A DNA stretch of 64,000 bases from JAKFDI01 sp044508835 (GCA_044508835.1 JBIQHD010000006.1:119882-183881), one strand, 5' to 3'. Positions 16,551 through 25,532 are shown, counted from the stretch's first letter. Program-made: numbers and translations. Notes: generated from the sequence alone by a model not told the origin.

Positions 16551-17268
16551 CTTCAACGACAGCGCCATCCCCCGCTACCTGCAGATCGCCGACCTGATGC
16601 GCCAGCGCATCTCGCGCGGGCAATGGAGCGAGGGGCAGAAGCTGCCCTCGCTCGAGGCCCTGGTCGAGGAGTTCGGCGTGGCCCGCGTCACGGTGCGCCA
16701 GGCGGTGGACCTGCTCGCGCGCGACGGGCTGGTCTCGCCGCAGCAGGGCCGCGGCACCTTCGTCACGGCTCGCCCGCCGTCGAACCAGTGGCTGAAGGTG
16801 CAGACCTCGCTGGAGGAGCTCGCCAAGGTCTACAGCGACACGAAGCCCGAGATCGTCAACACCGACGAGTCCATCGCCCGCGCGCCGCTGCGCGACGACG
16901 ACGGCCTGGCCGCCGAGCAGTACGTCTACATGCGCCGCGTGCATTCGCGCGAGGGGCAGCCGTACTGCGTCATCAACATCTACCTCGACGAGCGCATCTT
17001 CCGCAAGCACCCCAAGCGCTTCCGCAACGAGACCGTGATCCCGCTGCTCGCCGCGCTGCCCCGTGACGTCGGCATCGCCCACGCGCGCCAGGTGCTGACC
17101 ATCGGCACCGCCGACATGGAGGTCGCCCGGCTGCTGCAAGTGCCCGTCAACGCGCCGGTGGCCGACGTGCGCCGCGTCTTCACCGACGCGCGCGGCCGCG
17201 TGATCTACCTGGGCGAGGTGACGTACCGCGGCGACTTCATCCATCTGGAGATGGACCTCAAGCCCTGA
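16540..17268 (+). CDS. GntR family transcriptional regulator, HutC/UTRA subfamily
   Basis: 242 residues. Residues about 8-75 are the winged helix domain: IPRYLQIADLMRQRISRGQWSEGQKLPSLEALVEEFGVARVTVRQAVDLLARDGLVSPQQGRGTFV. The remaining 160 residues match the UTRA effector domain (YVYMRRVHSREGQPYCVINIYLDERIF, then a GIAHARQVLTIG segment and VADVRRVFTDARGRVIYLGEVTYRGDFIHLEMDL). I prefer the ATG at 16540 since homology begins there; an in-frame ATG at 16501 would add 13 residues overlapping the permease promoter region. It sits between an importer operon and an enolase-superfamily/sulfatase operon and likely controls both. UTRA ligands are often sugars or organic acids. Confidence 0.92.
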   Translation: MSITFNDSAIPRYLQIADLMRQRISRGQWSEGQKLPSLEALVEEFGVARVTVRQAVDLLARDGLVSPQQGRGTFVTARPPSNQWLKVQTSLEELAKVYSDTKPEIVNTDESIARAPLRDDDGLAAEQYVYMRRVHSREGQPYCVINIYLDERIFRKHPKRFRNETVIPLLAALPRDVGIAHARQVLTIGTADMEVARLLQVPVNAPVADVRRVFTDARGRVIYLGEVTYRGDFIHLEMDLKP

Positions 17269-17287
17269 CGCCCGATCGAGCCCGCCC

Positions 17288-18448
17288 TTGAACCCTGCCC
17301 CGCCGCCCCATGCCGCCACGCCCCGCGGCGCCCTGCGCCCCGTCCGGCTGGCGGCGCACGTGTTCCGCCACCCGGTGGCGCGGCCGGTGCGCACCTCGTT
17401 CGGCGTGATGCACGACCGGCCCGCGCTGCTGGTGCGCGTGGAGGACGCGGACGGCGCGCACGGCTGGGGCGAGGTGTGGTGCAACTTCCCCTCTTGCGGC
17501 GCGGAGCACCGGGCGCGGCTCGTCGAGTCGGTGCTCGCGCCGCTGCTGTGCGGCGGCGACTTCGCCTCGCCGCGCGCGGCCTTCGAGCACCTGGGCGAGC
17601 GCACCGCGGTGCTGGCGCTGCAGGCGGGCGAGCCGGGGCCGATCGCCCAGGCCATCGCCGGCGTCGACCTCGCGCTGTGGGACCTGAGCGCGCGGCGCGC
17701 CGGCATGCCGCTGTGGCGCCTGCTCGGCGGCGAGAGCGACCGCGTCGGCGTGTACGCCAGCGGCATCAACCCCGACGCGCCGCACGAGACGGTGGCGCGC
17801 AAGCAGGCCGAGGGCTACCGGGCGTTCAAGCTGAAGGTGGGCTTCGGCGCCGAGCGCGACCTCGCCAACCTGCGGCTCGTGCGCGACGCCGCCGGCGGCG
17901 CGCGCGAGCTGATGGTCGACGCCAACCAGGCCTGGGATCTGCCCGAAGCGATGGCCATGGCCGGGCGCCTGGGCGAGTTCGGCCTGTCGTGGCTGGAGGA
18001 GCCGCTGCGCGCCGACCGGCCGTGGTCCGAATGGTCGGCGCTGCGCGCGCATGGCGGCATGCCGCTGGCCGGCGGCGAGAACGTGGCCGGCGAGGCCGGC
18101 TTCGAGGCGCTGCTGGCGGCCGGCGCGCTCGCCGTGGTGCAGCCCGACGTGGCCAAGTGGGGCGGCATCTCGGGCTGCCTGCCCGTCGTCCGGCGCATCC
18201 GCGCGGCCGGCCTGCGCCACTGCCCGCACTTCCTCGGCGCGGGCATCGGCCTGCTGCATTCCGCCCACCTGCTCGCGGCCACCGGCGGCGACGGCCTCCT
18301 GGAAGTGGATTCCAACGACAACCCGCTGCGCACCCTGCTGTGCGGCGAGCTGGCGCACGTGGACGACGGCCATGCGCGCCTCGGCGAGCAGGCGGGCATC
18401 GGCGTCGAGCCCGACCTGAAGGCCTTGCGCGACGCTTGTGGCCAATGA
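17288..18448 (+). CDS. Mandelate racemase/muconate lactonizing enzyme (enolase superfamily) protein
   Basis: 386 residues, TTG start 19 bases after the GntR stop. The N-terminal capping domain is followed by the barrel with the superfamily residues in order: FKLKVGFG (Lys181, Lys183 as the KxK acid/base pair), MVDANQAW (Asp211), WLEEPL (Glu237), GGENV (Glu264), QPDVAKWGGIS (Asp287/Lys290) and a CPHFLGAG histidine (His314). Three acidic metal ligands and both lysine positions are intact, so an active Mg-dependent enzyme that abstracts a proton next to a carboxylate is expected, such as a sugar-acid dehydratase, racemase or cycloisomerase. Which one cannot be decided. The genes around it suggest catabolism of an imported acid. 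Confidence 0.9.
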   Translation: MNPAPPPHAATPRGALRPVRLAAHVFRHPVARPVRTSFGVMHDRPALLVRVEDADGAHGWGEVWCNFPSCGAEHRARLVESVLAPLLCGGDFASPRAAFEHLGERTAVLALQAGEPGPIAQAIAGVDLALWDLSARRAGMPLWRLLGGESDRVGVYASGINPDAPHETVARKQAEGYRAFKLKVGFGAERDLANLRLVRDAAGGARELMVDANQAWDLPEAMAMAGRLGEFGLSWLEEPLRADRPWSEWSALRAHGGMPLAGGENVAGEAGFEALLAAGALAVVQPDVAKWGGISGCLPVVRRIRAAGLRHCPHFLGAGIGLLHSAHLLAATGGDGLLEVDSNDNPLRTLLCGELAHVDDGHARLGEQAGIGVEPDLKALRDACGQ

Positions 18449-18528
18449 CCCCCCTACGCGCTTCGCGCGCCTCCCAGGGGGCAGCGTCAGCGGACCGGCA
18501 GAGCCGAATCCGCGACGTTTGCTTGATC
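18449..18528 (+). repeat. Dispersed intergenic repeat, copy 1
   Basis: The copy reads CCCCCTACGCGCTTCGCGCG, then an inner C/G-rich hairpin (CCTCCCAGGGGG), then CGGACCGGCAGAGCCG and ends with GCTTGATCG. Three more copies occur in this window (30651-30723 and 61403-61483 in the same orientation, 42698-42760 reversed). All are intergenic, each following immediately on a coding sequence. Confidence 0.75.
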
Positions 18529-18586
18529 GCTGGCTCATCGGATGTTTCACCGTTCCCATCCCCTTTTGCAGCACAGGAGCATGGCC

Positions 18587-19582
18587 ATGACCCCTTCCAC
18601 GAAACGCGGCACGACGCGACGCGCCGCGCTCGCCACCCTGGCCGCCGCGGCGCTGCTGGGCACGGCCGGCCTCGCGCAGGCGGCGTTTCCCGACAAGCCG
18701 CTGCGCATCGTCGTGCCCTGGCCGGCGGGCGGGCTGGTGGACATTCCGGCGCGCCTCGTGGGCGAGAAGCTGGCGGCCGCGCTCGGCCAGCAGGTGCTGG
18801 TCGACAACAAGACGGGCGCGGGCGGCGCCATCGGCGCCGACATGGTGGCCAAGGCCGCGCCCGACGGCTACACGCTGCTGGTGACGACCAGCGCCATGTC
18901 GATCAACCAGGCGCTGGGCATCAGGCAGCCCTTCGACCCGATCCAGGACTTCCAGCCCGTGGCCGTCCTCGCCACCGCGCCGCTGATCCTCGTCACCACG
19001 CCGGGCAAGGGCGTGGACTCGGTGGCCGGCCTGCTGGACAAGGCGCGCAAGGCACCCGGCAGGCTGACCTATGCCTCGGCCGGCAACGGCACGCCGGCCC
19101 ACCTGGCGGGCGAGTGGCTCAAGGCGGTGGAGAACGTCGACGTGGTGCACGTGCCCTACCGCGGCGCGCCGCCGGCGATGGTCGACCAGGTCGCCGGCCG
19201 CGTCGACTTCCACTTCTCCAACGCCGCCGTGGGCCTGCCGCAGATCGCCGCCGGCAAGGTGACGGCGCTGGCCATCGCCAGCCCCAGGCGGCTGGAGCAG
19301 TTGCCCCAGGTGCCGACGATGATCGAGGCCGGCGTGAAGGACTTCGACACCGAGCAGTGGATCGGCCTGCTGGCGCCCAAGGGCACGCCGCCGGCGCTGG
19401 TCCAGCGCCTGAACGAGCTGGTGCGCGACGCGATCAGCGCGCCCGACGTGCGCGCCGCCATGGCGCGCGCCGGCATGGTGCCGGCCACGCCCGCGTCGGT
19501 CGAGGCCTTCGGCGCCACGGTGCGCGCGGACCTCGACAAGTGGACGCAGGTGGTCAAGACCACCGGCATCAAGCTGGACTGA
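18587..19582 (+). CDS. Tripartite tricarboxylate transporter receptor, Bug/TctC family
   Basis: 331 residues with a signal peptide (TTRRAALATLAAAALLGTAGLAQA). The mature protein has the Bug-family hallmarks FPDKPLRIVVPWPAGGLVDIPARLVGEKL, VDNKTGAGGAIGADMVAKAAPDGYTLL, FQPVAVLATAPLILVT, LTYASAGNGTPAHLAGEWLK, HVPYRGAPPAMVDQVAGRVDFHF and APKGTPPALVQRLNE. These periplasmic receptors bind carboxylates or similar ligands and are hugely expanded in Burkholderiales. No TctA/TctB membrane genes are nearby, so it is an orphan receptor. The ATG at 18587 has AGGAG at 18575-18579 at correct spacing; the ATG at 18581 is too close. It lies between the enolase-superfamily enzyme and the sulfatase. Confidence 0.92.
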   Translation: MTPSTKRGTTRRAALATLAAAALLGTAGLAQAAFPDKPLRIVVPWPAGGLVDIPARLVGEKLAAALGQQVLVDNKTGAGGAIGADMVAKAAPDGYTLLVTTSAMSINQALGIRQPFDPIQDFQPVAVLATAPLILVTTPGKGVDSVAGLLDKARKAPGRLTYASAGNGTPAHLAGEWLKAVENVDVVHVPYRGAPPAMVDQVAGRVDFHFSNAAVGLPQIAAGKVTALAIASPRRLEQLPQVPTMIEAGVKDFDTEQWIGLLAPKGTPPALVQRLNELVRDAISAPDVRAAMARAGMVPATPASVEAFGATVRADLDKWTQVVKTTGIKLD

Positions 19583-19601
19583 CAAGGACGGGACCGAGCC
19601 C

Positions 19602-21128
19602 ATGCGCACGATCTTCGTGCTGTTCGACTCGCTCGTGCGCTCGGCGCTCGGGTGCTACGGCGGCAGCGACATCCACACCCCCAATTTCGAGCGCTTCGCC
19701 CGGCGCGCCGTCACCTTCGACACGCACTTCGTCGGCAGCCTGCCGTGCATGCCGGCGCGGCGCGAGATGCACACCGGGCGGCTGAACTTCCTGCACCGCA
19801 GCTGGGGGCCGCTGGAGCCCTTCGACCAGTCGTTCGCGCAGGTGCTGGGCGCCGCGGGCGTCTACACCCACCTCGTCTCCGACCACTACCACTACTGGGA
19901 GGACGGCGGCGCGACCTACCACAACCGCTATGCCTCCTGGGACTTCGTGCGCGGCCAGGAATGGGACAAGTGGAAGGCGATGGTCGAGCCGCCGCTGGAG
20001 CGCTTCCGCGCCATGTACCACGCGATGCAGCAGCCCGCCGGCAAGGCCGACGGCCGGCTGCAGGCCATGATCAACCGCGAGTTCATGCGCGAGGAGGCCG
20101 ACTACTGCTGCCCGCGCACCTTCGCCGCCGGCTTCGAGTTCCTCGACCGCAACCGCAGTGCCGACCACTGGCTGCTGCAGCTCGAGTGCTTCGACCCGCA
20201 CGAGCCCTTCCACGCGCCGGAGCGCTTCCGCGCGATGTACCCGACGGGCTACGACGGGCCCATCCTCGACTGGCCGCGCTACAAGCGCAGCACCGAGTCG
20301 GCCGGGGAGATCGCCCAGCTGCGCGCCAACTACGCCGCGCTGGTGACGATGTGCGACGACTACTTCGGCCGCCTGCTCGATTACCTCGACGCGCACGACA
20401 TGTGGCGCGACACGGCGGTGATCCTCACCACCGACCACGGCTTCCTGCTGGCCGAGCACGACTGGTGGGGCAAGAACCGCATGCCGTTCTTCAACGAGCT
20501 GGCGCACATCCCGCTGATGGTCCACCACCCCGACCACATGGCGCAGGCAGGCCAGCGCCGCCAGGCGCTGACGCAGACCATCGACCTCATGCCCACGCTG
20601 CTCGCGCTGCACGGCGTGCAGGCGCCGGCCACCTGCGAGGGCCATTCGCTGCTGCCGCTGCTGGCGCAGGACGGGCGCCTGCGCGAGGCGGCGCTCTACG
20701 GCATGTTCGGCGCCGGCACCAACGTGACCGATGGCCGCTACACCTACTTCCTCTACCCGGAAGACATGACGCGGCAGATGCTCTACGAGTACACGCTGAT
20801 GCCGATGCACCTGAAGAGCCTGTTCCACGTCGACGAGCTGCGCGGCGCGCAGCTCGCGCCGCCGTTCTCGTTCACGCAGGGCGTGCCGCTGCTGAAGGTG
20901 CCGGCGCGCCGCAACGACCTCGGCCAGCCCACCGGCCACCAGGGCCAGGGCGGCGGCTTCGAGGACACGACGACGGTGCTCTACGACCTGGCCGCCGACT
21001 ACGCGCAGGAGCGGCCCTTCCGCGACGAGGCCATCGAGCGGCGTCTGAAGCAGGCGATGGCCGACGTCATGCGGCGCAACGACGCCCCGCCCGAGGCGTT
21101 CACGCGGCTGGGGCTCGCGCCGCCGTGA
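19602..21128 (+). CDS. Type I sulfatase / phosphonate monoester hydrolase-like enzyme
   Basis: 508 residues. The sulfatase signature is present as LPCMPARREMHTGR: Cys49 in a C-x-P-x-R motif, the sequence converted to formylglycine in active type I sulfatases. Other expected sites are Asp9 near the N-terminus (FVLFDSLVRSALGCYGG), DPHEPF, TTDHGFLLAEHDWWGKNRMPFFNE (Asp278/His279 metal ligands), and THTPNF-like strands. There is no signal peptide, so it should act in the cytoplasm after uptake. The arrangement resembles the sulfatase/phosphonate monoester hydrolase branch that also includes N-sulfoglucosamine sulfohydrolase-like enzymes. Maturation needs a formylglycine-generating enzyme, and none with the required cysteines is in this window. 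It ends the GntR - enolase-type - Bug operon. Confidence 0.9.
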   Translation: MRTIFVLFDSLVRSALGCYGGSDIHTPNFERFARRAVTFDTHFVGSLPCMPARREMHTGRLNFLHRSWGPLEPFDQSFAQVLGAAGVYTHLVSDHYHYWEDGGATYHNRYASWDFVRGQEWDKWKAMVEPPLERFRAMYHAMQQPAGKADGRLQAMINREFMREEADYCCPRTFAAGFEFLDRNRSADHWLLQLECFDPHEPFHAPERFRAMYPTGYDGPILDWPRYKRSTESAGEIAQLRANYAALVTMCDDYFGRLLDYLDAHDMWRDTAVILTTDHGFLLAEHDWWGKNRMPFFNELAHIPLMVHHPDHMAQAGQRRQALTQTIDLMPTLLALHGVQAPATCEGHSLLPLLAQDGRLREAALYGMFGAGTNVTDGRYTYFLYPEDMTRQMLYEYTLMPMHLKSLFHVDELRGAQLAPPFSFTQGVPLLKVPARRNDLGQPTGHQGQGGGFEDTTTVLYDLAADYAQERPFRDEAIERRLKQAMADVMRRNDAPPEAFTRLGLAPP

Positions 21129-21144
21129 CCGCCGCCGGCACGGC

Positions 21145-22134
21145 TCAGCCGCGGCCGGCCGAATGCGCGCGCCACTCGATGCGGGCGAAGGCGAGCGACG
21201 CCACGGCCAGCGGCGCCAGCAGGTAGAGCCCGCGCCACGCCACCAGCCCGGCCATCAGCTCGTAGGCGGGCAGGCGCCCGCCGAGCAGCGCGACGAACAC
21301 CGTCTCGGTCACGCCCAGCCCGCCCGGCACGTCCACCAGCGCCAGCACCAGCGCGTTGACGACCACCGCCGCCAGCACGTCGGCCAGCGGCACCTGCGCG
21401 TCGAACAGCAGGAACCACACGCCGGCGAGCAGGCTCCAGTTGAGCGCCGACAGCAAGATCTGCGCGAGCGCCAGCCGCCACGACGGCAGGGCGAAGCGCC
21501 GCCCCCGCCACGCCAGCGCGCGCCGGCGCGCCGCGGCGCAGGCCGCCACATACAGCGCCGCGGCCGCGAGCAGGGCCAGCCCGAGCGGGCGCAGGGCAAC
21601 CGCGCCCGGGCCCCAGCCGGCCGGCAGGGCCACGGCGCCGGCGGCGAACAGCACGCCGGCCACCGCCAGGAAGCCGAGCCAGTTGGTCACGAGATTGAGC
21701 AGCCACACGGCCGCCACCGTGGGCGCCGGCATGCCCGAGTGCATGTAGGCGCGGAAGCGGAAGCCCACGCCCACCGGCCCCAGGTTGAGCGCGAACGCAT
21801 GGCTCACGAAGGCCGCCTCGAGCACGCGCAGGCGGCCCAGGCGCTGGCGCAGGTGGCGGCGCGCCAGCAGGTCGAACGACGAATACACCGCGTAGCTCGC
21901 GAGCGTGAGCGCGGCCGCGCCCCACAGCGCCGCATCGGCGCGCCCGCGCAGCGCGGCCAGCGTGCTGGCCCAGTCGACCGAGCGCAGGTGCGCCGCCAGC
22001 AGCGCCGCGCCGGCCAGCGCCAGGGCCACGCCGAGCCAGCGCTTGGCGCGCGCCACCCACGGGCGGTGCGGGCGGCGCGGGCAGGGCGCGTCAGCGCGTG
22101 GCGCCGCGGGCCGCCGGTCCGGCGCGCTCGCCAT
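21145..22134 (-). CDS. YbhN/UPF0104 family (lysylphosphatidylglycerol synthase TM-like) membrane protein
   Basis: 329 residues with about eight membrane helices. Family marks include FDLLARRHLRQRLGRLRVLEAAFVSHAFALNLGPVGVGFRFRAYM, AVWLLNLVTNWLGF, and the strongly conserved VDVPGGLGVTETVFVALLGGR near the C-terminus, as in the flippase-like half of MprF and in YbhN. Function in this stand-alone form is not established; lipid translocation is the usual proposal. The start at 22134 overlaps the end of the upstream proline-rich ORF by about 44 bases. Confidence 0.85.
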   Translation of the reverse strand: MASAPDRRPAAPRADAPCPRRPHRPWVARAKRWLGVALALAGAALLAAHLRSVDWASTLAALRGRADAALWGAAALTLASYAVYSSFDLLARRHLRQRLGRLRVLEAAFVSHAFALNLGPVGVGFRFRAYMHSGMPAPTVAAVWLLNLVTNWLGFLAVAGVLFAAGAVALPAGWGPGAVALRPLGLALLAAAALYVAACAAARRRALAWRGRRFALPSWRLALAQILLSALNWSLLAGVWFLLFDAQVPLADVLAAVVVNALVLALVDVPGGLGVTETVFVALLGGRLPAYELMAGLVAWRGLYLLAPLAVASLAFARIEWRAHSAGRG

Positions 22135-22399
22135 GGCCCTCGTTCGCGGCCACGTCGCCGGCGGCGCCCGGGTCTTCCTCGCCCACGGCGGATTCGGGCG
22201 GGTCGTCGAGCGGAATGGGCGAGGCGCCCGGCGCGTCGGCCGCGGTGATCGTCGGGTGCTCGCGCGAGGGCTCGCGGTTCGGGTGCGGGGGTTCCGGCGC
22301 CGGCGCCGGCGGCGCGGGCGGCGGCGATGGCGCCGGCGCGGGCGGGGGAGCGGGCGAAGGACCGGGGGGCGCGGCGCTGGCCATGGCGTGCCTCTTCAT
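22091..22399 (-). CDS. Small proline/alanine-rich hypothetical protein
   Basis: 102 residues, MKRHAMASAAPPGPSPAPPP then a dense PAPxP run to residue 40 and an acidic tail (PIPLDDPPESAVGEEDPGAAGDVAANEGHGERAG). No known domain and no signal peptide is visible. It lies between trkH and the YbhN-like gene on the same strand and overlaps the latter by 44 bases. The low-complexity composition could equally be a chance frame in GC-rich DNA; the acidic tail with mixed codons gives modest support for a real gene. Confidence 0.4.
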   Translation of the reverse strand: MKRHAMASAAPPGPSPAPPPAPAPSPPPAPPAPAPEPPHPNREPSREHPTITAADAPGASPIPLDDPPESAVGEEDPGAAGDVAANEGHGERAGPAARGATR

Positions 22400-22470
22400 G
22401 TCGGGACGGGCGGCCGGGCGTGCCGCCTCCCCGACCGGCAAGCGGCATGCCGCCCCCTCCCGGCGGGGCG

Positions 22471-23946
22471 CTACTGGCGCCAGAACTGCGGCGTGAACAG
22501 CACCAGCACCGACAGCAGCTCCAGCCGCCCGAGCAGCATGGCGGCGGCGCACACCCAGGTCTGGAAGTCGGTGAGCGTCGCGAAGTTGCCCGCCGGGCCG
22601 ATGGCGCCCAGGCCCGGGCCCATGTTGTTCAGGCTGGCCACCGCGGCGGAGAAGCCCACGTCGAAGCTCAGCCCCGAGAGCATCAGCAGCAGCGTGAAGA
22701 CGATGACGGCCACGCCGTACACCAGCATGAAGGCGAACACCGCGAAGATCGTCTCGTTGGCCACCGGCCGTCCGTCGAGCATCACCGGCGTGACGGCGCG
22801 CGGGTGCAGGATCTTGCGCATCTCGCGCCGCGCCTGCTTGAACAGGATGATGACCCGGATCATCTTCACGCCCGCGCCGGTGGAGCCGGCGCTCGTCGCC
22901 ACGCCCGACAGCAGCAGCATCAGCACCGAGGCCACCGGCGGCCAGGCCGTGTGGTCCAGCGTCGAGAAGCCGGTGGTCGAGCCGATCGACACCACGTTGA
23001 AGAAGGCATGGCGGATGGTCTGCGCCGTGCCCTCGGGCGGCCCCTCGATCAGCAGCAGCACCGAGACCAGCACGCTCGCGCCCACCAGCGCGAACAGCGT
23101 CCCGCGCACCTCGGGGTCGCGCAGGATGTGCCCGGGCATGCGCTTCTTCAGCGCGACGAAGTAGACCGCGAAGTTGCAGCTCGCGATCAGCATGAAGACG
23201 ATGCAGATCCACTCCAGCTCGGCCGACTGGAAGTAGGCGAAGCTCGCATCGTGCGATGACAGGCCGCCCAGGCTGACGGTGGCGAACATGTGCATCCACG
23301 CGTCCATCCACGGCATGCCGGCGGACCAGTAGGCCAGCAGGCACGCCAGCGACATGCCCGAGTAGACGATCCACAGGCCCTTGGCCGTCTGGGCGATGCG
23401 CGGCGTGAGCTTGGCGTCCTTCATCGGCCCGGCAGCCTCGGCGCGGAAGAGCTGGCTGCCGCCCACGCCCAGCAGCGGCAGGATGGCCACCGCCAGGATC
23501 AGGATGCCCATGCCGCCGATCCACTGCAGCAGGCAGCGCCACAGGTTGATCGAGTCGGGCAGCTGGTCGAGCCCGCTGAGCACGGTGGCGCCCGTGGTGG
23601 TGAGGCCCGACATCGCCTCGAAGTACGCATCGGTGAACGAGATCGGCGCGCCCGCGAGGTGGAAGTACAGCAGCAGCGGCGCCGAGGCGAAGAGGGGCAG
23701 CACCGTCCACACCAGCGCCACGAGCAGGATGCCGTCGCGCGGCTCGAGGTCGCGCGGCGCGCGGCGGCTGCCGACCCACATCGCGAGCCCGCTGCCGAAG
23801 GTGAGCGCCGCCGCGCCCTCGTAGGCGCGCAGCGCGATGTGCGACTCGCCGATCCAGGCCGCCACGCCCATCGGCACCAGCATGGCGACGGCGAAGGCCA
23901 TCACCACGCCGCCGAGGATGTTCAGGACCGCGCGGAACGAGGGCAT
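22471..23946 (-). CDS. trkH: Trk-type potassium uptake protein, membrane subunit TrkH
   Basis: 491 residues. Four selectivity-filter repeats of the TrkH/KtrB superfamily can be found in order: EAMSGLTTTGATVLSGLDQ, FATVSLGGLSSHDASF, VVSIGSTTGFSTLDH, and ASLNNMGPGLGAIGP. The helix pairs around each pore loop, and the WRCLLQWIGGMGILILAVAILPLLGVGG stretch, match the family well. It imports K+ across the inner membrane. It follows trkA with a 7-base gap on the same strand, so the channel and its gating ring subunit are co-expressed. Confidence 0.95.
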   Translation of the reverse strand: MPSFRAVLNILGGVVMAFAVAMLVPMGVAAWIGESHIALRAYEGAAALTFGSGLAMWVGSRRAPRDLEPRDGILLVALVWTVLPLFASAPLLLYFHLAGAPISFTDAYFEAMSGLTTTGATVLSGLDQLPDSINLWRCLLQWIGGMGILILAVAILPLLGVGGSQLFRAEAAGPMKDAKLTPRIAQTAKGLWIVYSGMSLACLLAYWSAGMPWMDAWMHMFATVSLGGLSSHDASFAYFQSAELEWICIVFMLIASCNFAVYFVALKKRMPGHILRDPEVRGTLFALVGASVLVSVLLLIEGPPEGTAQTIRHAFFNVVSIGSTTGFSTLDHTAWPPVASVLMLLLSGVATSAGSTGAGVKMIRVIILFKQARREMRKILHPRAVTPVMLDGRPVANETIFAVFAFMLVYGVAVIVFTLLLMLSGLSFDVGFSAAVASLNNMGPGLGAIGPAGNFATLTDFQTWVCAAAMLLGRLELLSVLVLFTPQFWRQ

Positions 23947-23953
23947 GGCGTCG

Positions 23954-25357
23954 TCAGAAGAAGGTGGCGCTGACCTGCAGCAGCTTCTCCACCTCGCGCA
24001 CCATGCGCTTGCGCGGCAGGAAGACGATGAGGTGGTCGTCGGTCTCGATCACCGTGTCGTGGTGCGGGATGATGGTGCGCGCCTCCTCGCCCTCGCCGCG
24101 CACGATGGCGCCGATCTGCGCGCCGCGCGGCAGCGGCAGCTCGCCGATCGGGCGGCCCACCACCTTCGACGACTTGCGGTCGCCGCGCGCCACCGCCTCC
24201 AGCGCCTCGGCCTCGCCGTGGCGCAGGCTGTAGACGGCCTGCACGTCGCCGCGGCGCACGTAGGCGAGCAGCTCGCCGATGACCGTCTGCGCCGGCGACA
24301 CGGCGATGTCGATCTGCGTGCCCTGCACCAGGTCGGCGTAGGCGCGGCGGTTGATGAGCGCCAGCACCCGCTTGGCGCCCAGGCGCTTGGCGAGCAGGCA
24401 GGACATGATGTTGTCCTCGTCGTCGCTCGTGAGCGCGAGGAAGAGGTCGACGTCGCGCACGTACTCGCGCTCCAGCAGCTCGCCGTCGGTCGAGTCGCCG
24501 TGCAGCACCAGCGTGTCGGCCGGCACCTGCGTGGTGAGGTACTCGCAGCGCAGCGCGTCGTGCTCGATGATCTTCACGCGGCGGTCGTCCTTGAGCTGGC
24601 GCGCGAGCCGCAGGCCCACGCGGCCGCCGCCGGCGATCATCACGCGCCGCACGGGCCGCTCGCGCCGGCGCAGCGCCTCGAGCACGCGGCGGATGTCCTT
24701 CGTGGCGGCGAGCACGAACACCTCGTCGCCCGGCTCCACGCGGGTCTCGCCCTCGCAGCCGATCTGCTGCTCCTTGCCGAACTCGTCGCGGCGGTAGACG
24801 GCGACGAAGCGCATCTGCACGTCCGGCGCCACCTGCGGCAGCTCGGAGATCGTGTGCCGCACCATCGGCCCGCCGCTCACCGCGCGCACCGCGATCAGGC
24901 TCGCCAGGCCGCCGGCGAACTCCAGCACCTGCAGCGCCTCGGGGAACTCGATCAGGCGGTGGATGTAGCGCGTGAGCGATTCCTCCGGGCAGATCACCTG
25001 GTCGACGGCGAAGCCCGAGCGCTCCATCAGCGGGCTGCCGTGCAGGAACTCGGGCGAGCGCACGCGCGCGATGGTGGTGGCGATGTTGAACACCTCGTGC
25101 GCGATCTTGCACACCACCAGGTTGGTCTCGTCCAGCGGCGCGCAGGCGATGAGCATGTCGGCGTCCTCGGCGCCGGCCTCGCGCAGCACCGAGGGCTGGA
25201 TGCCGTTGCCCGGCACGCCGCGCAGGTCGAGCCGGTCCTGCAGGTCGCGCAGGCGGCGCGGGTCGGAGTCGATGATGGTGATGTCGTTGCGCTCCGACAC
25301 CAGGCTTTCCGCCACGCTCTCGCCGACGCGGCCGGCGCCGAGGATGATGATGTTCAT
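23954..25357 (-). CDS. trkA: Trk potassium transporter NAD-binding subunit TrkA
   Basis: 467 residues. Two RCK/TrkA-N Rossmann units are visible: MNIIILGAGRVGESVAESL at the start and VRRVMIAGGGRVGLRLARQL near residue 230. Each is followed by a TrkA-C domain (for example GCEGETRVEPGDEVFVLAATKDIRRV and IIPHHDTVIETDDHLIVFLPRKRMVREVEKL). It forms the cytosolic NAD/ATP-sensing ring that gates TrkH. The first gene of a trkA-trkH unit; the ATG at 25357 starts directly on the glycine-rich strand. Upstream it is divergent from the metX riboswitch. Confidence 0.96.
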   Translation of the reverse strand: MNIIILGAGRVGESVAESLVSERNDITIIDSDPRRLRDLQDRLDLRGVPGNGIQPSVLREAGAEDADMLIACAPLDETNLVVCKIAHEVFNIATTIARVRSPEFLHGSPLMERSGFAVDQVICPEESLTRYIHRLIEFPEALQVLEFAGGLASLIAVRAVSGGPMVRHTISELPQVAPDVQMRFVAVYRRDEFGKEQQIGCEGETRVEPGDEVFVLAATKDIRRVLEALRRRERPVRRVMIAGGGRVGLRLARQLKDDRRVKIIEHDALRCEYLTTQVPADTLVLHGDSTDGELLEREYVRDVDLFLALTSDDEDNIMSCLLAKRLGAKRVLALINRRAYADLVQGTQIDIAVSPAQTVIGELLAYVRRGDVQAVYSLRHGEAEALEAVARGDRKSSKVVGRPIGELPLPRGAQIGAIVRGEGEEARTIIPHHDTVIETDDHLIVFLPRKRMVREVEKLLQVSATFF

Positions 25358-25470
25358 GGTTGGTCGCGGCTCGCGGTGGGGGCGCATTCTGGCCCATGTG
25401 CGATGCCATTGGCGCGCGCGCCGCCGCGGGCCTGGCCGCGCGCGGCTCCCCGCGCTGCTACACTGCCCGC

Positions 25471-25528
25471 TCAGCGCTGATTTGTTCCGGCTTGCGAGCG
25501 CTCTATAAATTCCGCTAAAGACAGGACC
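25471..25528 (+). promoter_or_regulatory. SAM-II riboswitch upstream of metX-metW
   Basis: The stretch carries the conserved elements of the SAM-II class in order and spacing: AGCGCT (25473-25478), GATTT (25479-25483), CTTGCGAGCGCT (25491-25502), ATAAAT (25505-25510) and GCTAAA (25514-25519), then an AGGA. AGCGCT pairs with AGCGCT at 25497-25502 as P1. The downstream gene metX is a standard SAM-II target. A TACACT at 25459-25464 is a plausible -10 box just before it. High S-adenosylmethionine should reduce metXW expression. Confidence 0.85.
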
Positions 25529-25532
25529 CTGC

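Noticed and set aside
22091..23779. Proline-rich frame extended into trkH as a 562-residue protein
   Set aside because: The extended part is an antisense-like shadow of trkH in another frame with Arg/Ala/Gly-rich composition; only the 102-residue end starting at 22399 is kept as a weak candidate.
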